Shown here in pieces: positions 22,501 to 31,799 of a stretch of 64,000 nucleotides of DNA; within the stretch, counting starts at the first letter, position 1, and each line of letters opens with the position of its first letter. A model generated the notes under the pieces. That model saw only the letters and a list, made by a program, of their open reading frames with translations. It had not been told where the DNA came from and searched no databases. The translations under genes and the position numbers were made by a program. This stretch comes from Phytophthora sp. 'mugwort'. Lineage: Eukaryota; Oomycota; Peronosporomycetes; Peronosporales; Peronosporaceae. The stretch lies in contig JAUCEF010000007.1 in assembly GCA_033558025.1 (NCBI GenBank), positions 992,001-1,056,000 of the forward strand. The letters are read 5' to 3'.

Positions 22501-22928
22501 AGGATTACTTGACAGATCTCATGTTCCATGTGTCGCGATCAACTGCAGCAACGATGGAAGTGCTGCATTTCGAATATGGATGGCTTTTGGGCTGCTCGAA
22601 CGATGCTACAGAGGATGCTGCCATTCGTGAGCGCTGCTTGCCGACGTTGGTGTTTAACCTGCACTTTATCCAACTCGAGTCAGCTAAGACCATCATGCGC
22701 TTGAACCATTACCCGGAGGATGCCAAGGCGGAGCTGGCACGGCCGCTACTAGAAAAGTCGATTGAGGTCGCTGACGTTGTGGCCGACGAGCATTACGGGG
22801 TGTACCACGCGCTTGACCAGGATCAATGCCGGGACCTGCTGCACGGCTTTCGTGAGAGTGCCGTATCGCTGGCATTCGTTGAAAGTATGCCGCCTTCAGT
22901 GATTCTTCCCGAGTCCGATCAAGAATAA
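19596..22928 (+). CDS. Nuclear pore protein Nup107/Nup84 with N-terminal ubiquitin-like segment
   Basis: The 1,110-residue protein resembles Nup107/Nup84, a scaffold subunit of the Y-shaped (Nup107-160) nuclear pore complex. Family-type blocks include MDLDTLFDELRGSQSE followed by QAKLVTAKFQYIVSSILDTLL (middle), LRFAAHFIMFAGF, the LVKHRQLQFVPVYASRLP helix pair, and CIKRILEYAGMEVLSTVLQ near the C-terminus. The fold is expected to be an alpha-solenoid. Residues 1-100 are Ser/Gly-rich and disordered. Residues about 108-193 look like a beta-grasp/ubiquitin-like domain (DARVMFGGQLVEDAW... then GAIHVV), which is not a standard part of Nup107. The frame is open from 19467, but the ATG at 19596 is preferred because its 5' neighbour is AT-rich noncoding-looking sequence. 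The gene is intronless and its stop is 79 bp from that of the metallopeptidase. Confidence 0.88.
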   Translation: MAGRSSSSGGDGVRRSAAVQRLIDSADQSLSLLASLGNAPSPGPPRSTGFGADSSQAMSIESFHFSSVSGSSGKLETDDAMEGEGDGHRPDGKEARLLEPVVSKSVRQGLLHVKGVFPDQSTEFVDVDPRFTTIGDLKSALCERRDSARDLGFSARDARVMFGGQLVEDAWLVVDCGMGFEGAIHVVKAAVVEESFLCRGGGGLFDGRKTQRADPKLSISSISSVYAASPPQSLTVDQLASNDQVMNQLVTFNQSLSLSTVPAARGHLFSRHVRPEEASFAEMAADFYDNLKDVEDSDLYCEKLLSGYIGVLQNRLEKLEASLSGTSKKRGAPTLALKRLQQDIKELRDERNTWRLLFELRQVCHTNKDMAHGEDSLMMLGAEAEELRFEMLEDDAVRLLETRNETFKIQKAVKTWLESMALESTIKLSDKLDVSGSRTLRLMKKQVFPGEDVHMDPDAVVRDGDDHILPDDLEDEAELMKALWLYVRAGRMDDAIDLCVRLGQSWRAASLSGGNPVGASETNEREDLSLERWGNPFRALWKSMCWRLSEQNVLGKLSKRNSLLAKQYEELIYAALSGNIEVITKSSLCESWEDHCWAYLQGITEQQVDEILYKLLKVKTQSSQLIVGNNAHFLRHYSSLLDKTKYLKRYQMDLDTLFDELRGSQSELVRMQAKQPHRQIQAKLVTAKFQYIVSSILDTLLFNPEDDSYAWDLQLNSTVQSDETSSLFLRFAAHFIMFAGFTGEHFDEQAGHMILKLYIRHLVKHRQLQFVPVYASRLPTVGAIEIYVQMLSTIEDGLERELCIKRILEYAGMEVLSTVLQTVVERLCGEYRLVAHEHQQKKGQPVSSDVPTMDIDRRRIRTIEFLCFYPQHRAEALVRANLLTRQFLLEGKFAAVKELVEESLPEDSIAVLDMNRDSQLLRDNDEIERATREFLCWRAYIQACAQYDLWRNCISSPGAETFALYSEEKDYLTDLMFHVSRSTAATMEVLHFEYGWLLGCSNDATEDAAIRERCLPTLVFNLHFIQLESAKTIMRLNHYPEDAKAELARPLLEKSIEVADVVADEHYGVYHALDQDQCRDLLHGFRESAVSLAFVESMPPSVILPESDQE

Positions 22929-23007
22929 GCGCAAAAAAACTACCTGTGACAATTAGAGAGATAAAGGTAACAGTGGCGGCCATCGCAATAGCAACAAGAA
23001 CTCTATC

Positions 23008-25941
23008 TCATCCATTGTGTGTGTTGACTGGAGCGGCAGTCTTGGAATACGCTCCACCAGAGTTGATAGCACCAACAAGGTACTCCTCAAACAATAGGCG
23101 CTTGCTGTCCGCATCTTGGATACCGTGTTGCAGCATCTTGTGCGGTATTCGCCACACTCGCGGGTACGGCATCCCCGGCTGGTTCCAAGTCCACGCGTGT
23201 TTGTCAAGGTTGTCTCCGTTGTTTTTCTTGATTAGTAGCACAGTTTCGATGCCGAATTCAGGTGTAGCTGCTTCCAGTCGAACGTCATACGAACCACTGT
23301 CAGCTAGAACTCGGGCGTCCGAGATAAACGATGTCGAGTTGGCTGCAGTGATGCCAACTGCCCCTGAGAGGTCAGTGAGGACGCTGTCCGTGTGAATTCC
23401 TTCCACTTGGATGACGCTAGTCCCCGTCGGTGGCATGAAGAAGCGCAGATTTGATTCACGGTATGCTCCAAACCATGACGAACAGCGCGTTGTCGTGTGG
23501 AAGCAGACGCCATCAAGGACCGTGTGAGAGTCATTGGAACTGGCAGGGCGGAAACTGACGTCGATCTGCATGAGCTTTTCCCCAGACGTTAACGGGACGC
23601 AATGCACCTGATACGGGCTGCCAGCAGTGAGGAGAGTTGAGTGAAACTGGCTAGTCAATTCATCAAACATTTTTGCGCTGTCAAAGGACTGTACAGACGT
23701 CACTGAGCCACACTGGACAGCAACCAAAATCCCAAGCGGTGGCCCTGGACAATAGTTTGCAATCTGCTCCGAGACTGGGATAGTTCTCATAACCCAGAAG
23801 AGTTGTGTCTTAGCAGGTCCTTGGTCAAGCTCATTGTGTAGGCCTGTTGCTGTGCTATCAGCACAGTAAAGAGCTCCCACGGAGCCCACATACTGTTTGC
23901 CACGTATCCCATGGAAACCGCAGATGTGATGACCTGCTGGGCTCTCCATAACTGCATGGTTGGGTCCTCTGCCTCCACCGAACCAAGGCCCAACACGCAG
24001 CGTTGTGGTGAATCGGATACAGTCAACCCAGTGGCCACTGTACACCTCAAAATCGACCAGCTTCTCTCCAGGACAAAGCTGAAAGACGTGCTCATTTGAG
24101 CGGTAGAACCTTGGATCTCTACAGTTTGACGCAGCTTCCTCTGGAGATAACATCTTAATGGACTCGACAAATCTTCCGCATTGGACGACGATAGCTCCTA
24201 CCTCAGGGAGGCTAATGGAAAACGGTGTCCTGGGTCCACCCTCTAACGCCTTCCCTGCTGGAGAAAACGACAGTATAGTGCTGGTTGTGCCATTACGCTC
24301 CAGCGGACGAGGAGTCGAGACCTCAGTGGACATTGGTAGACAGCGGACTCCAAGTGTACCAACATGTGAATCACCTCTTGATCCAAAGAATGAACTCACA
24401 CGCCACCCATCAGCGGTCTGTAGTGCGTGAAGGGTACCACCCGTACCTCCATACCAACGTGATGAACGCAGATTCGTGTGCAGCTGGAGACCATCGATCC
24501 AGGCCATAGCACGGATATCCACGCGAGTGAGGTATTCTCCGTCGGTAAGCACGAACAAGTGTTTGGTTCCAGCTGCGCGTAATGGCTCTGTTAGGTCAGC
24601 TTCTTCCACTTGAGCACGAGTCAGAGTCTGCAGGTGATCGATGTATTTGCCAGCATCAAATATGACAGCGCCAATTTCATCGTCTACAGATGGCGATGAA
24701 TTCTTCTCAGGAAGCTCAATTTGCTTGCCGTTGTACGTGCCGTGCCCAACAGGCCCAAGCACCGAGTTATCCCAGTTCACAGTAGGTCCTACGAGCGACG
24801 GTTTGGCGTGTCCTGAGATCCACGGGCAGTGCCGCAACAGCCGAGCTGAAGCAGAATTCCAGTGCGCTCCGCCTCGCCTGTTAACTTCACGAACAGTGGC
24901 GTGATTCAAATCTAGCCAGCCTTGAGCGGTAGACTGATAGAAACCCAGTTGCGACGAGCGTGAGTCTGCTTCGTAGACACACAAAAGTCGATTCATATCG
25001 TCAAAACCACGAGCCATGATGCCGCTCGTCGCATGGCCAAGTCCAATTGTGTGGCCAATTTCATGCAGCATCGCTCCGATTCCAGTGGAAAAGTTCGCCC
25101 AGAACGTGCCTCTGAAGCAACTGTCATCCAGTAAGTAACGTTTATCAACACGCATATTATTCAAGCAGCAAGCCGACAATTGCCCGAGATGTGAGGGCCA
25201 CGTATGGAGTCCACACGAGCCAAAGACACCAACTTTTCCTCCTCCCAGTGCAGTATGCCCCTCCGCCTTCCTTGTCTGTGTGTTGTATCTCGAACACCCC
25301 AGCACCACCGCATGCTTAAAATCCAACTCTGGGTGGTCGTCCAACCCCGACGCTTCAATATCCTCTCGAACCAGCTTGATGAGTTTCTGGCCGTCCACTG
25401 ATCGTGCACGGGCGTTGGTAAAACTGCAACGCAGCAGCGTCACTTGAGGCAGACCGTCGGCTGCAAACTGCATGGAAAACGTCTGTCGAGGCAATCCTGC
25501 CGCGTGCAGTAGTTCGGCCATTGCCATTTGAAGTATCAGCGCATTGAACCGGACTTTGGCGATTGCTGCTGCGTTGGAATTGTCGACGCCCGAGGGAGCG
25601 TCGAATCCGTCGCGAGCGTCGGCGTCCGAGCAGATTTGATAGTAAAAGCTCACCACATAGCGAGTCACAGGGGGTTGGTACTCGATGCAAAAGACTCGGA
25701 GGCTGATACCATCGAGTTGCAGAGTGATGGCGAACTTGCCGGGCGACGGGAGCAGCACGAACGCCTTGAAGTGGCCGGTGGGGGAGATCGGCCAGAGCGA
25801 CGTGCGCACGTCGTCCAGGCGTGCGTCCAAGAAGAGGTTGGCACTGGGGTGCACGTTAAGGATACGTCCTTCGAGCAGGACTAATGGGTACGAGAGCACC
25901 TCGTCCTCCTGGAGGTTGTCTACGACGATGGTTGACGTCAT
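23008..25941 (-). CDS. Zinc metallopeptidase with C-terminal jacalin-like lectin domains
   Basis: The 977-residue protein has a zincin active site HEIGHTIGLGH at residues 293-303 (HExxHxxGxxH), preceded by FWANFSTGIGAML and followed by a Met-turn candidate SGIMARGF. The arrangement fits the putative peptidase family typified by fungal YIL108W (Metallopep family), whose members also combine with jacalin domains. Three jacalin-like repeats follow at roughly 395-545, 560-700 and 730-900. Each has a strand such as GEYLTRVDIRAMAWIDGLQLHT, a WYGG-like or WFGG turn, and a VSSFFGSRGDSHVGTLGV-type closing strand. Jacalin domains bind carbohydrate. No signal peptide is evident, so a cytosolic role is likely. 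It is intronless; an Inr-like element lies about 55 bp upstream. Confidence 0.85.
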   Translation of the reverse strand: MTSTIVVDNLQEDEVLSYPLVLLEGRILNVHPSANLFLDARLDDVRTSLWPISPTGHFKAFVLLPSPGKFAITLQLDGISLRVFCIEYQPPVTRYVVSFYYQICSDADARDGFDAPSGVDNSNAAAIAKVRFNALILQMAMAELLHAAGLPRQTFSMQFAADGLPQVTLLRCSFTNARARSVDGQKLIKLVREDIEASGLDDHPELDFKHAVVLGCSRYNTQTRKAEGHTALGGGKVGVFGSCGLHTWPSHLGQLSACCLNNMRVDKRYLLDDSCFRGTFWANFSTGIGAMLHEIGHTIGLGHATSGIMARGFDDMNRLLCVYEADSRSSQLGFYQSTAQGWLDLNHATVREVNRRGGAHWNSASARLLRHCPWISGHAKPSLVGPTVNWDNSVLGPVGHGTYNGKQIELPEKNSSPSVDDEIGAVIFDAGKYIDHLQTLTRAQVEEADLTEPLRAAGTKHLFVLTDGEYLTRVDIRAMAWIDGLQLHTNLRSSRWYGGTGGTLHALQTADGWRVSSFFGSRGDSHVGTLGVRCLPMSTEVSTPRPLERNGTTSTILSFSPAGKALEGGPRTPFSISLPEVGAIVVQCGRFVESIKMLSPEEAASNCRDPRFYRSNEHVFQLCPGEKLVDFEVYSGHWVDCIRFTTTLRVGPWFGGGRGPNHAVMESPAGHHICGFHGIRGKQYVGSVGALYCADSTATGLHNELDQGPAKTQLFWVMRTIPVSEQIANYCPGPPLGILVAVQCGSVTSVQSFDSAKMFDELTSQFHSTLLTAGSPYQVHCVPLTSGEKLMQIDVSFRPASSNDSHTVLDGVCFHTTTRCSSWFGAYRESNLRFFMPPTGTSVIQVEGIHTDSVLTDLSGAVGITAANSTSFISDARVLADSGSYDVRLEAATPEFGIETVLLIKKNNGDNLDKHAWTWNQPGMPYPRVWRIPHKMLQHGIQDADSKRLLFEEYLVGAINSGGAYSKTAAPVNTHNG

Positions 25942-25988
25942 GATTTAAGGTGATATAGTATCGATGCGCGTAACTGGACTAGTCGCTG

Positions 25989-26004
25989 ATTGGTTGAAAT
26001 GAAA
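25989..26004 (-). promoter_or_regulatory. Inr-like element for the metallopeptidase gene
   Basis: The minus strand reads TTTCATTTCAACCAAT, with the TCATTTC core of the oomycete initiator, about 48-63 bases upstream of the ATG at 25941. The match to the 3' half of the consensus is weak. Confidence 0.4.
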
Positions 26005-26009
26005 TCATC

Positions 26010-26776
26010 GGAAGTTGAAGCCGAACGATGGACAACTTTCTGTTGGGCAATATGTAGCAACTGCAGATTCCGACTGTGGAGTGGTTAACTACGGTTACAG
26101 TACCAAGGAATCCTAACGGACCTCGGACACGCGTAAAGACAACGCCCAGTACTCCATGCGGAGACCTCAGCATGTAATGCACGAGTGAAGCTGGCGACCA
26201 CAACAAAACGTCTTGCCATGACATTACAATAGGTACATGGTAATGCAGCCCTACTGTACTGCACAATAAGGACGGCAGCGAGATTCAGTCTGCTGACGTC
26301 ATACATATGTGTAGATAAATGATATGTATTCTCGATGTCTGCATCTTCTCTAGATTCTACGTGTATTGCAAAAATAATATACCCGTGACACACAAGCGCT
26401 CTCTATCCAGAGATGACCGCTTCAGCCAAGTTGCCTGGCTTTGCCATGCCGCGCCTTGGTGCCGTCTCGAATCGAGACTCGACGTGGCCGGTGATGCGGA
26501 CAAATAAGTTCCGTCTGATCTTCAACGCTTTTGGCATCAGCAAGCACCACATCTTGACATCGGAGTTGTATGCAACATTTGTCACTCAACTGAACAGCTA
26601 CCTACATGTACCACGAGGGGAAATACGACCGTGTCATAATAGGGCAGAGATCTACATGTATGCTCAATGATTCTACATGTACATCCGGTAGGCCTTTCTC
26701 CTCTAACTTGAGAGTCTCAGTACAGAAGCTGCCGACTGGAGGCCACACTACAAGTCTCTGTTAACATTCTCCAACG
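26010..26776. other. Intergenic region between metallopeptidase and Na+/Pi cotransporter
   Basis: About 770 bp between two divergent starts. It contains short open frames on both strands (26413-26670 and 26403-26585) that overlap each other and were not recognised. It probably holds the upstream regulatory sequences of both genes. I see no strong Inr directly before 26777. Confidence 0.4.
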
Positions 26777-28345
26777 ATGGGCGGAGTCACGTTACTATCA
26801 CCCGACACATTCAACAAGCTCCAAGTCTCCGTCTTCAGTGACAGTTCCAATGATGGAGGCACTCCGCACTATCCGTACGACAAGGGCCCATACGATAAAG
26901 GACCCATAGAATACTATGACGACGAGGACGACGAGCAAGTCGCGTATTCAGGACTCTCGCTACTGCACAACCTCCTATTGGGACTGTTCTACACCGTGGC
27001 CATGCTTGCCGCACTCTACTTGTTCATGGTCGCCGTCAAGTTCATCGAGTCCGGCTTCACGGTTGCGCTCGGTTGCAACGCCAAGGACGCGTTCACGATC
27101 GCCAACAACCCGTTGGCAGGACTCGTCCTCGGACTCGTGTCCACAGCTCTTCTCCACAGTTCCAGCACCATCACTTCCATCACGGTAGCGTTGGTAGCTA
27201 CCCACGGTCTTACAATCCGTCAGGGTGTGTTTATCGTCATGGGGGCCAACGTCGGCACTTGTGTCACGTGCATTGTCGTGGCATTCGGTCAGATCCAGAC
27301 CCGTTCGCGCTTCCAGCGCGCCATGGAGACAGCTACAGTGCATACGATGTTTAACCTGGGGTCCGTCTGCGTCATGTTCCCGCTGGAAATCATGTTTCAC
27401 CCACTAGAGCGACTTTCGGTACTCATGTCTGATGCTAAGACCTCGGGTGGAAGCTTTGCTAGTCCCGTGGATGCACTGGTCAAGCCTTTGGCCAACCTGC
27501 TCATCCGAGTTGACGCACAGACCATTCTCGACATCACGTCCGGGAAGAAACAATGTACCGACGATGTGTCGTTGCTATCTGGAGGTGCGTTTGAAGGAAG
27601 CTCGTTGAACGATGGTCAAATCGGTGCTATCGTGGTCGTTATCGGCTTTCTGATCCTCGCAGCGTCGCTGATCTGGTTCATTCAGATGCTCGCCAAAGTG
27701 TTCTTGGGTCCCACGAAGGTGCTCGTGTCAAGGATGCTCGCCTTTAACGGCTACGTGAATATTGTCGCTGGAGCTGTCATCACATTTGTCGTTCAATCAT
27801 CAACGGTAGTGACGTGTACGCTCACGCCCATGGCTGGTCTCGGTGTTTTTACACTTGACCAGGTGTACCCGCTCATTGTCGGCGCGAACTTGGGTACGTG
27901 TGGAACAGCATTACTGGCTTCGTTGGTCGTCGGTGACAGGCAGGCTGTGGCTGTGGCACTTGCGCACCTATGGTTTAACATCTTTGGTATCACCCTCTTC
28001 TACCCGATACCATTCATGAGGCGTCCGATCTTGAGCTTAGCGCGATCTGTTGCCTATTTCAGTGCCTCGTGGGCAGTAGTGGGCGTCCTCTTTATCTTCC
28101 TGGTCTACTTGGTATTTCCAGGTGCATTGCTAGGACTCGAACGGCTTTGCACTTCGAGCAGGGCTGGCTTACCGACGCTGGGATACGTCTTGTCGGGGAT
28201 GGGAGCGCTTGCTTTGGTTAGTCTTTTGCTCTGGTACCATACGCGAGGTGGGCGGCATTTATGGCACACTTTGCTAGAGCGCAAGTACACGGACCGTGAA
28301 GAACGTCGACGACGAGACGAGACGGCCATGTTATCGGAGACGTAA
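26777..28345 (+). CDS. Sodium-dependent phosphate cotransporter (SLC34/NptA type)
   Basis: The 522-residue membrane protein carries the two inverted Na_Pi_cotrans repeats of the SLC34 family, which couples Na+ entry to inorganic phosphate uptake. The first repeat has a LLHSSSTITSITVAL motif (about 125-139) and GANVGTCVT (157-165). The second has FVVQSSTVVTCTL (about 337-349) and GANLGTCGTALL (369-380). These are the QSSS-type substrate loops and their partner turns. About eight or more hydrophobic segments are visible, from LLLGLFYTVAMLAALYLFMVAV (67-88) to the last near 485-500. The short N-terminus has a PYDKGPYDKGP duplication and an acidic cluster. The C-terminus is basic and cytosolic-looking. 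It is intronless and ends 93 bp from the convergent coiled-coil gene. Confidence 0.9.
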   Translation: MGGVTLLSPDTFNKLQVSVFSDSSNDGGTPHYPYDKGPYDKGPIEYYDDEDDEQVAYSGLSLLHNLLLGLFYTVAMLAALYLFMVAVKFIESGFTVALGCNAKDAFTIANNPLAGLVLGLVSTALLHSSSTITSITVALVATHGLTIRQGVFIVMGANVGTCVTCIVVAFGQIQTRSRFQRAMETATVHTMFNLGSVCVMFPLEIMFHPLERLSVLMSDAKTSGGSFASPVDALVKPLANLLIRVDAQTILDITSGKKQCTDDVSLLSGGAFEGSSLNDGQIGAIVVVIGFLILAASLIWFIQMLAKVFLGPTKVLVSRMLAFNGYVNIVAGAVITFVVQSSTVVTCTLTPMAGLGVFTLDQVYPLIVGANLGTCGTALLASLVVGDRQAVAVALAHLWFNIFGITLFYPIPFMRRPILSLARSVAYFSASWAVVGVLFIFLVYLVFPGALLGLERLCTSSRAGLPTLGYVLSGMGALALVSLLLWYHTRGGRHLWHTLLERKYTDREERRRRDETAMLSET

Positions 28346-28438
28346 AGCCTCAAGGGGTGAAGAAGTTTATTGCTAGGCGCGGTAAACTAATTGGAATATA
28401 TTCCAAGTTTGCTAAAAAGTATTTGACTGGTTTCAAGA

Positions 28439-30480
28439 TCAGCTAGAACGCATGCCTCCTGCTAGCTCGGTTTCTAGCTTAGCCACGCGAATCATGAGGC
28501 TCTCTTTCTCCTTCTTGGCTTGACGTGCTAGTAGTTTGGCAGCATTGAGCTGGCGGTCGGCTTTCTTTACCGACATTGTTTTCTCTTGGACTAGAGCTTC
28601 CAGAGCTGCTAGCTTTTCTGCCATCGACCGAGTGTTGGCTTTGTGCTCCTCCTGTGATAGATGTTCCAGCTGAACTAGTTTTGCTTCAAGCTCCTGGAAA
28701 AAAAATACACAAAAATTGTGTAATCAAGCCAAGAACGATACAGTGCATAAGTCTCGTGTACGACCCACCTCAATTGTCCTGGCTTGGACAAGTTTGTGCT
28801 CCTGCTCCTCTTGGCCTGCCATCTTTAACGCCAGCGCTTCTTGAATTAAATCATCTAAAGACCGTTCAAACTGTTATTTTGCGTGAATTTCACTTTGAAT
28901 ACGAGAACTATGAGCCACGTACCATGTTTCTTTTGAACGTTCGCCAGCTCTGCTGCACTTCGAGCAGCTTCATCCTCAGCAAGCTTCTTCTCCCTCTCCA
29001 GTAGACGAAGTCGCTGGTGCATAGTGTCGCGATCAGTCGCCCATTTCTTCTGCTGATGCTCGAGCTCGTCCTGAAGTTCCAATTCTCGGGAACGCAGCGC
29101 TTGAAGAAGCTCGAGCTGGTGTAATCGCTCCTCGTCTTTTGCACCGGCGTCCTCCATGCTGATGTCTCGCAGAAACTGAGTCTCTTCTTGGAGCTGGAGA
29201 TATTTTTCCGCCAGAACTTCTTTTTCTTGGACCAGCTCGACATTCTCGGTTTGCTGGCGCTCCAGCTGCTCCCGTAGTAAAGCAATCTTGTGCTTCTTTC
29301 GCACGATTTGATCCTCAACACTAGAGCACAAGTCAGATACCTATAAGTTTGGCAAAAAGAAATGCAACTTGTAAATACACGTACACTTTCAATTGATCCA
29401 GTTCAGCGTAGATCTGAGCCATCTCTTCCGCTTGAGCGTGGATAGTTACAGATTTGGAAGCTAGCTGAGCTCGAAGCTGCTCAAGCTCCTCGTACAATGC
29501 TTCGTCTGCAAAATAGTGGATGTGAGGATCAAACCACATATAAAACTCGTATAAAAATAAGCGTTCGAACTTACCAGCAACAACGTCGTGGTTGTTAGAT
29601 GACGCTTGTGTATCTTTATATTTTTCTTCCTCTTCTTCCTCACTCTCATGAGGTTTTTCTTCTTTTGGAGCTGCTTTGCGTTGAATGTCTTGTTTAAGTT
29701 TTTCCACTGTCCGCTGGAAGTTTTGTCCGAGTGTCTGCAGCTCGTTCTCAAGTTCCTCACGTGTCTTCGGACGGAACCTCATGGGACCTCCGGCACTTTT
29801 CTTCAGCATGAAATCGTTCACAAGAGCACGCGAGTCTTGGAACTCGGGGACCTTCTCCTGGAGTGTCTGTTTCAAAACATCAATGAGAAGCTCTTGCTCG
29901 CGTTGCTGCTTCCGCAGGTCCTGGATCAGCGCTGACCGTCGGTGCTCCTTCTCTTGAGCTTTCAGCCCTTGAAGCTGCTCCTGGAGCTGGTTGATCGAGC
30001 GCATCAACGCTCGGACTTTTTGTTCATGCGCGGCTTTGAGTGCGCCAACTTTTGCTGCACATAATCGCATGAGCCGGTGAAATTTTCTGCTCCAAGACTC
30101 AAAACTCTACCTTCGACTGCGGGGTTAACTTCCGTGGTATCCTGGGCGATGCCATGTAATACAATCAAACGGCGTAGTTCTTGCTCGCGCTTTTCCTGAC
30201 GGGAAATGGTCGCTTGTGCGGCTCGCAGAGCTTCCTGCAGTCATGAATTTACTCAGCAAAATTTATATTATTCCCCCCTTTAATTGCAACTCTTTCAAGA
30301 ACGTTAAACGTACTTCCGTGGCCTTGAAACGATCTGTCACACTGCGGTAAACGTCGCCATGGGTGAACAAATGGTAAAACCCGAAGAAGGAATGACAACA
30401 GCGTCAACTTACGCATTTGAGGACGTTTTCTTGGCCTCAGCTCGGACTGGACGACGAACACTGCTGGAGATAGTACTCAT
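28439..30480 (-). CDS. Coiled-coil protein, 8 exons (525 residues)
   Basis: I assembled this gene from GT-AG introns. The exons, in transcription order, are 30413-30480, 30314-30341, 30111-30234, 29575-30054, 29387-29505, 28923-29340, 28769-28854 and 28439-28693, giving 1,578 nt in one frame. Introns are 46-78 nt. The 46-nt intron at 29341-29386 is unusually short. The protein begins MSTISSSVRRPVRAEAKK and is almost entirely heptad-rich coiled coil (for example INQLQEQLQGLKAQEKEHRR and LVQEKEVLAEKYLQLQEE). A short non-coiled segment GGPMRFRPKTREELENEL lies near the middle, followed by a Glu-rich acidic patch. I do not recognise the family with certainty. Such proteins are often centriolar or ciliary, which would suit zoospore flagella, but that is inference. 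Exon 2 (28 nt) is the least certain exon. Confidence 0.75.
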
Positions 30481-30643
30481 GACGATCTCCTAGTCTTTTG
30501 GTTAGTTTCATTCAAGGCGTGAAGAGTCAGATAGCGCTTCATGTACTGAAATTAGTCCCGTTATAAGTCGTTTGAACTTTACGATGGATCTAGCTACTTT
30601 TGGTACAGTACATTAGAATTTTGGTAGGCATGTTCAGAAGACT

Positions 30644-31735
30644 TTACACCAACACGGGGTAGATCTGAGCGTCATACACAGGCTTGTGCTTGCAGGGCAC
30701 ATTGGTCGCCAGCGACGTGTAGTCGAACAGCCAGCAGTTATGCGGCACGTTGGGCACCTGGTGGATGTGCAGGCGGCCGGATGTGTCGAGCGTCTTGAGA
30801 CCGTACAAGTCCTGCGTGTACTCGACCGTCTGCTTCATGTCAACGATCTTCAGAGTACTGAACTTGGAGTTGACCTCGGCAACCGACGCCACGGTCGTGT
30901 ACTTGCCGAGGATGCAGCTCTGCCACGGGGCCTGGATGTCGTCCTGGGGCGAGGCGAAGAAGTGGGCGGCCTTGAGCTTGGAAAAGTTGACCTTGCGACG
31001 AGCTTGGTCGGCCTTGCACTTGGCGTCCGAGCCGCAGATCTCGAGGTTGTTCACCTTGGGGAGGAACGGGTCGATGCTCTTCCACGCCGTCAGGGCGGCG
31101 TCAGGGAGCGGAGGGTTAATGATGTTGGCGATTGAGCTCTTGGCCTGCAGCGCTTTGTTAGTAGTCACGGTCTGGATGAGGTCGCTCTGGAACTTGCCCT
31201 TCCACGACGTCGAGTCGGCGGCGTATTTGGCGAAGTCAAAGTCGGTCTTGTCAATGGCGAATGGGCCTAGAGCTTGGAGCAGAACCTGGAGTGGCACGGC
31301 GTCTGAAGCCTGTGGACCGAAGAAGTTGCCGTTGCCATCGCCAGCCAGGCTGATGAACGAGTGCACATTGTGGTCATCCATCTCTTCAATGACACCACGA
31401 GCGACGGATCCACCTTGCGAGTGAGCCAAGAAGTGGTAGCCGTTGGCGTAGGTTGCAGCGTTCTGCGAGACGATGCCGCGGATCTGCTTGATGGCCATCT
31501 GCACTTGGTTGGAGAGGGCCGTGCGAACAGAGCACGCGTTCTGGCAGAAGTCGAGTGCGGTGTATGTGCGTCCTTCGGCCATCAGACGGGCCTGGATCTC
31601 AGCGCCGTTGGTCTTGTTGCCCGTGGCGCCGTGGAAGAAGAAGACCGGGAGCTTGGTGGCAGCAGCCTCGTTGGCTGCAGCGAAGCCGACGACCGCGGTA
31701 GCCGCGGCGACAAAGAGAGCTCGGAACGAAACCAT
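30644..31735 (-). CDS. Secreted/lysosomal palmitoyl-protein thioesterase-like hydrolase
   Basis: The 363-residue alpha/beta hydrolase resembles palmitoyl-protein thioesterases (PPT), which cleave fatty-acyl thioesters from proteins. An N-terminal signal peptide is visible (MVSFRALFVAAATAVVGFAA, residues 1-20). Then come LPVFFFHGATGN (oxyanion/lid start, 29-40), the nucleophile elbow LAHSQGGSVARG with Ser106, a candidate acid in SPQDDIQAP (Asp265/266) and the catalytic His332 in NVPHNCW. In PPT1 the elbow is usually GFSQGG; here the Gly is replaced by Ala-His. Six or more Cys suggest disulfides. The start at 31735 follows an Inr at 31769-31784, ruling out the in-frame ATG at 31813. A decayed paralogue lies at 34134-34983. 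Confidence 0.88.
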   Translation of the reverse strand: MVSFRALFVAAATAVVGFAAANEAAATKLPVFFFHGATGNKTNGAEIQARLMAEGRTYTALDFCQNACSVRTALSNQVQMAIKQIRGIVSQNAATYANGYHFLAHSQGGSVARGVIEEMDDHNVHSFISLAGDGNGNFFGPQASDAVPLQVLLQALGPFAIDKTDFDFAKYAADSTSWKGKFQSDLIQTVTTNKALQAKSSIANIINPPLPDAALTAWKSIDPFLPKVNNLEICGSDAKCKADQARRKVNFSKLKAAHFFASPQDDIQAPWQSCILGKYTTVASVAEVNSKFSTLKIVDMKQTVEYTQDLYGLKTLDTSGRLHIHQVPNVPHNCWLFDYTSLATNVPCKHKPVYDAQIYPVLV

Positions 31736-31768
31736 GACTTGAAACGGGGCGAGTGAAGTCTGCCAAGC

Positions 31769-31784
31769 AAAAAGCGAAATGACA
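31769..31784 (-). promoter_or_regulatory. Inr-like element of the PPT-like gene
   Basis: The minus strand reads TGTCATTTCGCTTTTT, matching the oomycete Inr consensus GCTCATTYYNCAWTTT at 13 of 16 positions. It lies 34-49 bases before the ATG at 31735 and so fixes the start. Confidence 0.6.
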
Positions 31785-31799
31785 AAAGGATCATGGGCA

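Noticed and set aside
30686..31424. Plus-strand frames opposite the PPT-like gene
   Set aside because: They are shadow frames. The minus strand has a signal peptide, catalytic triad and Inr.
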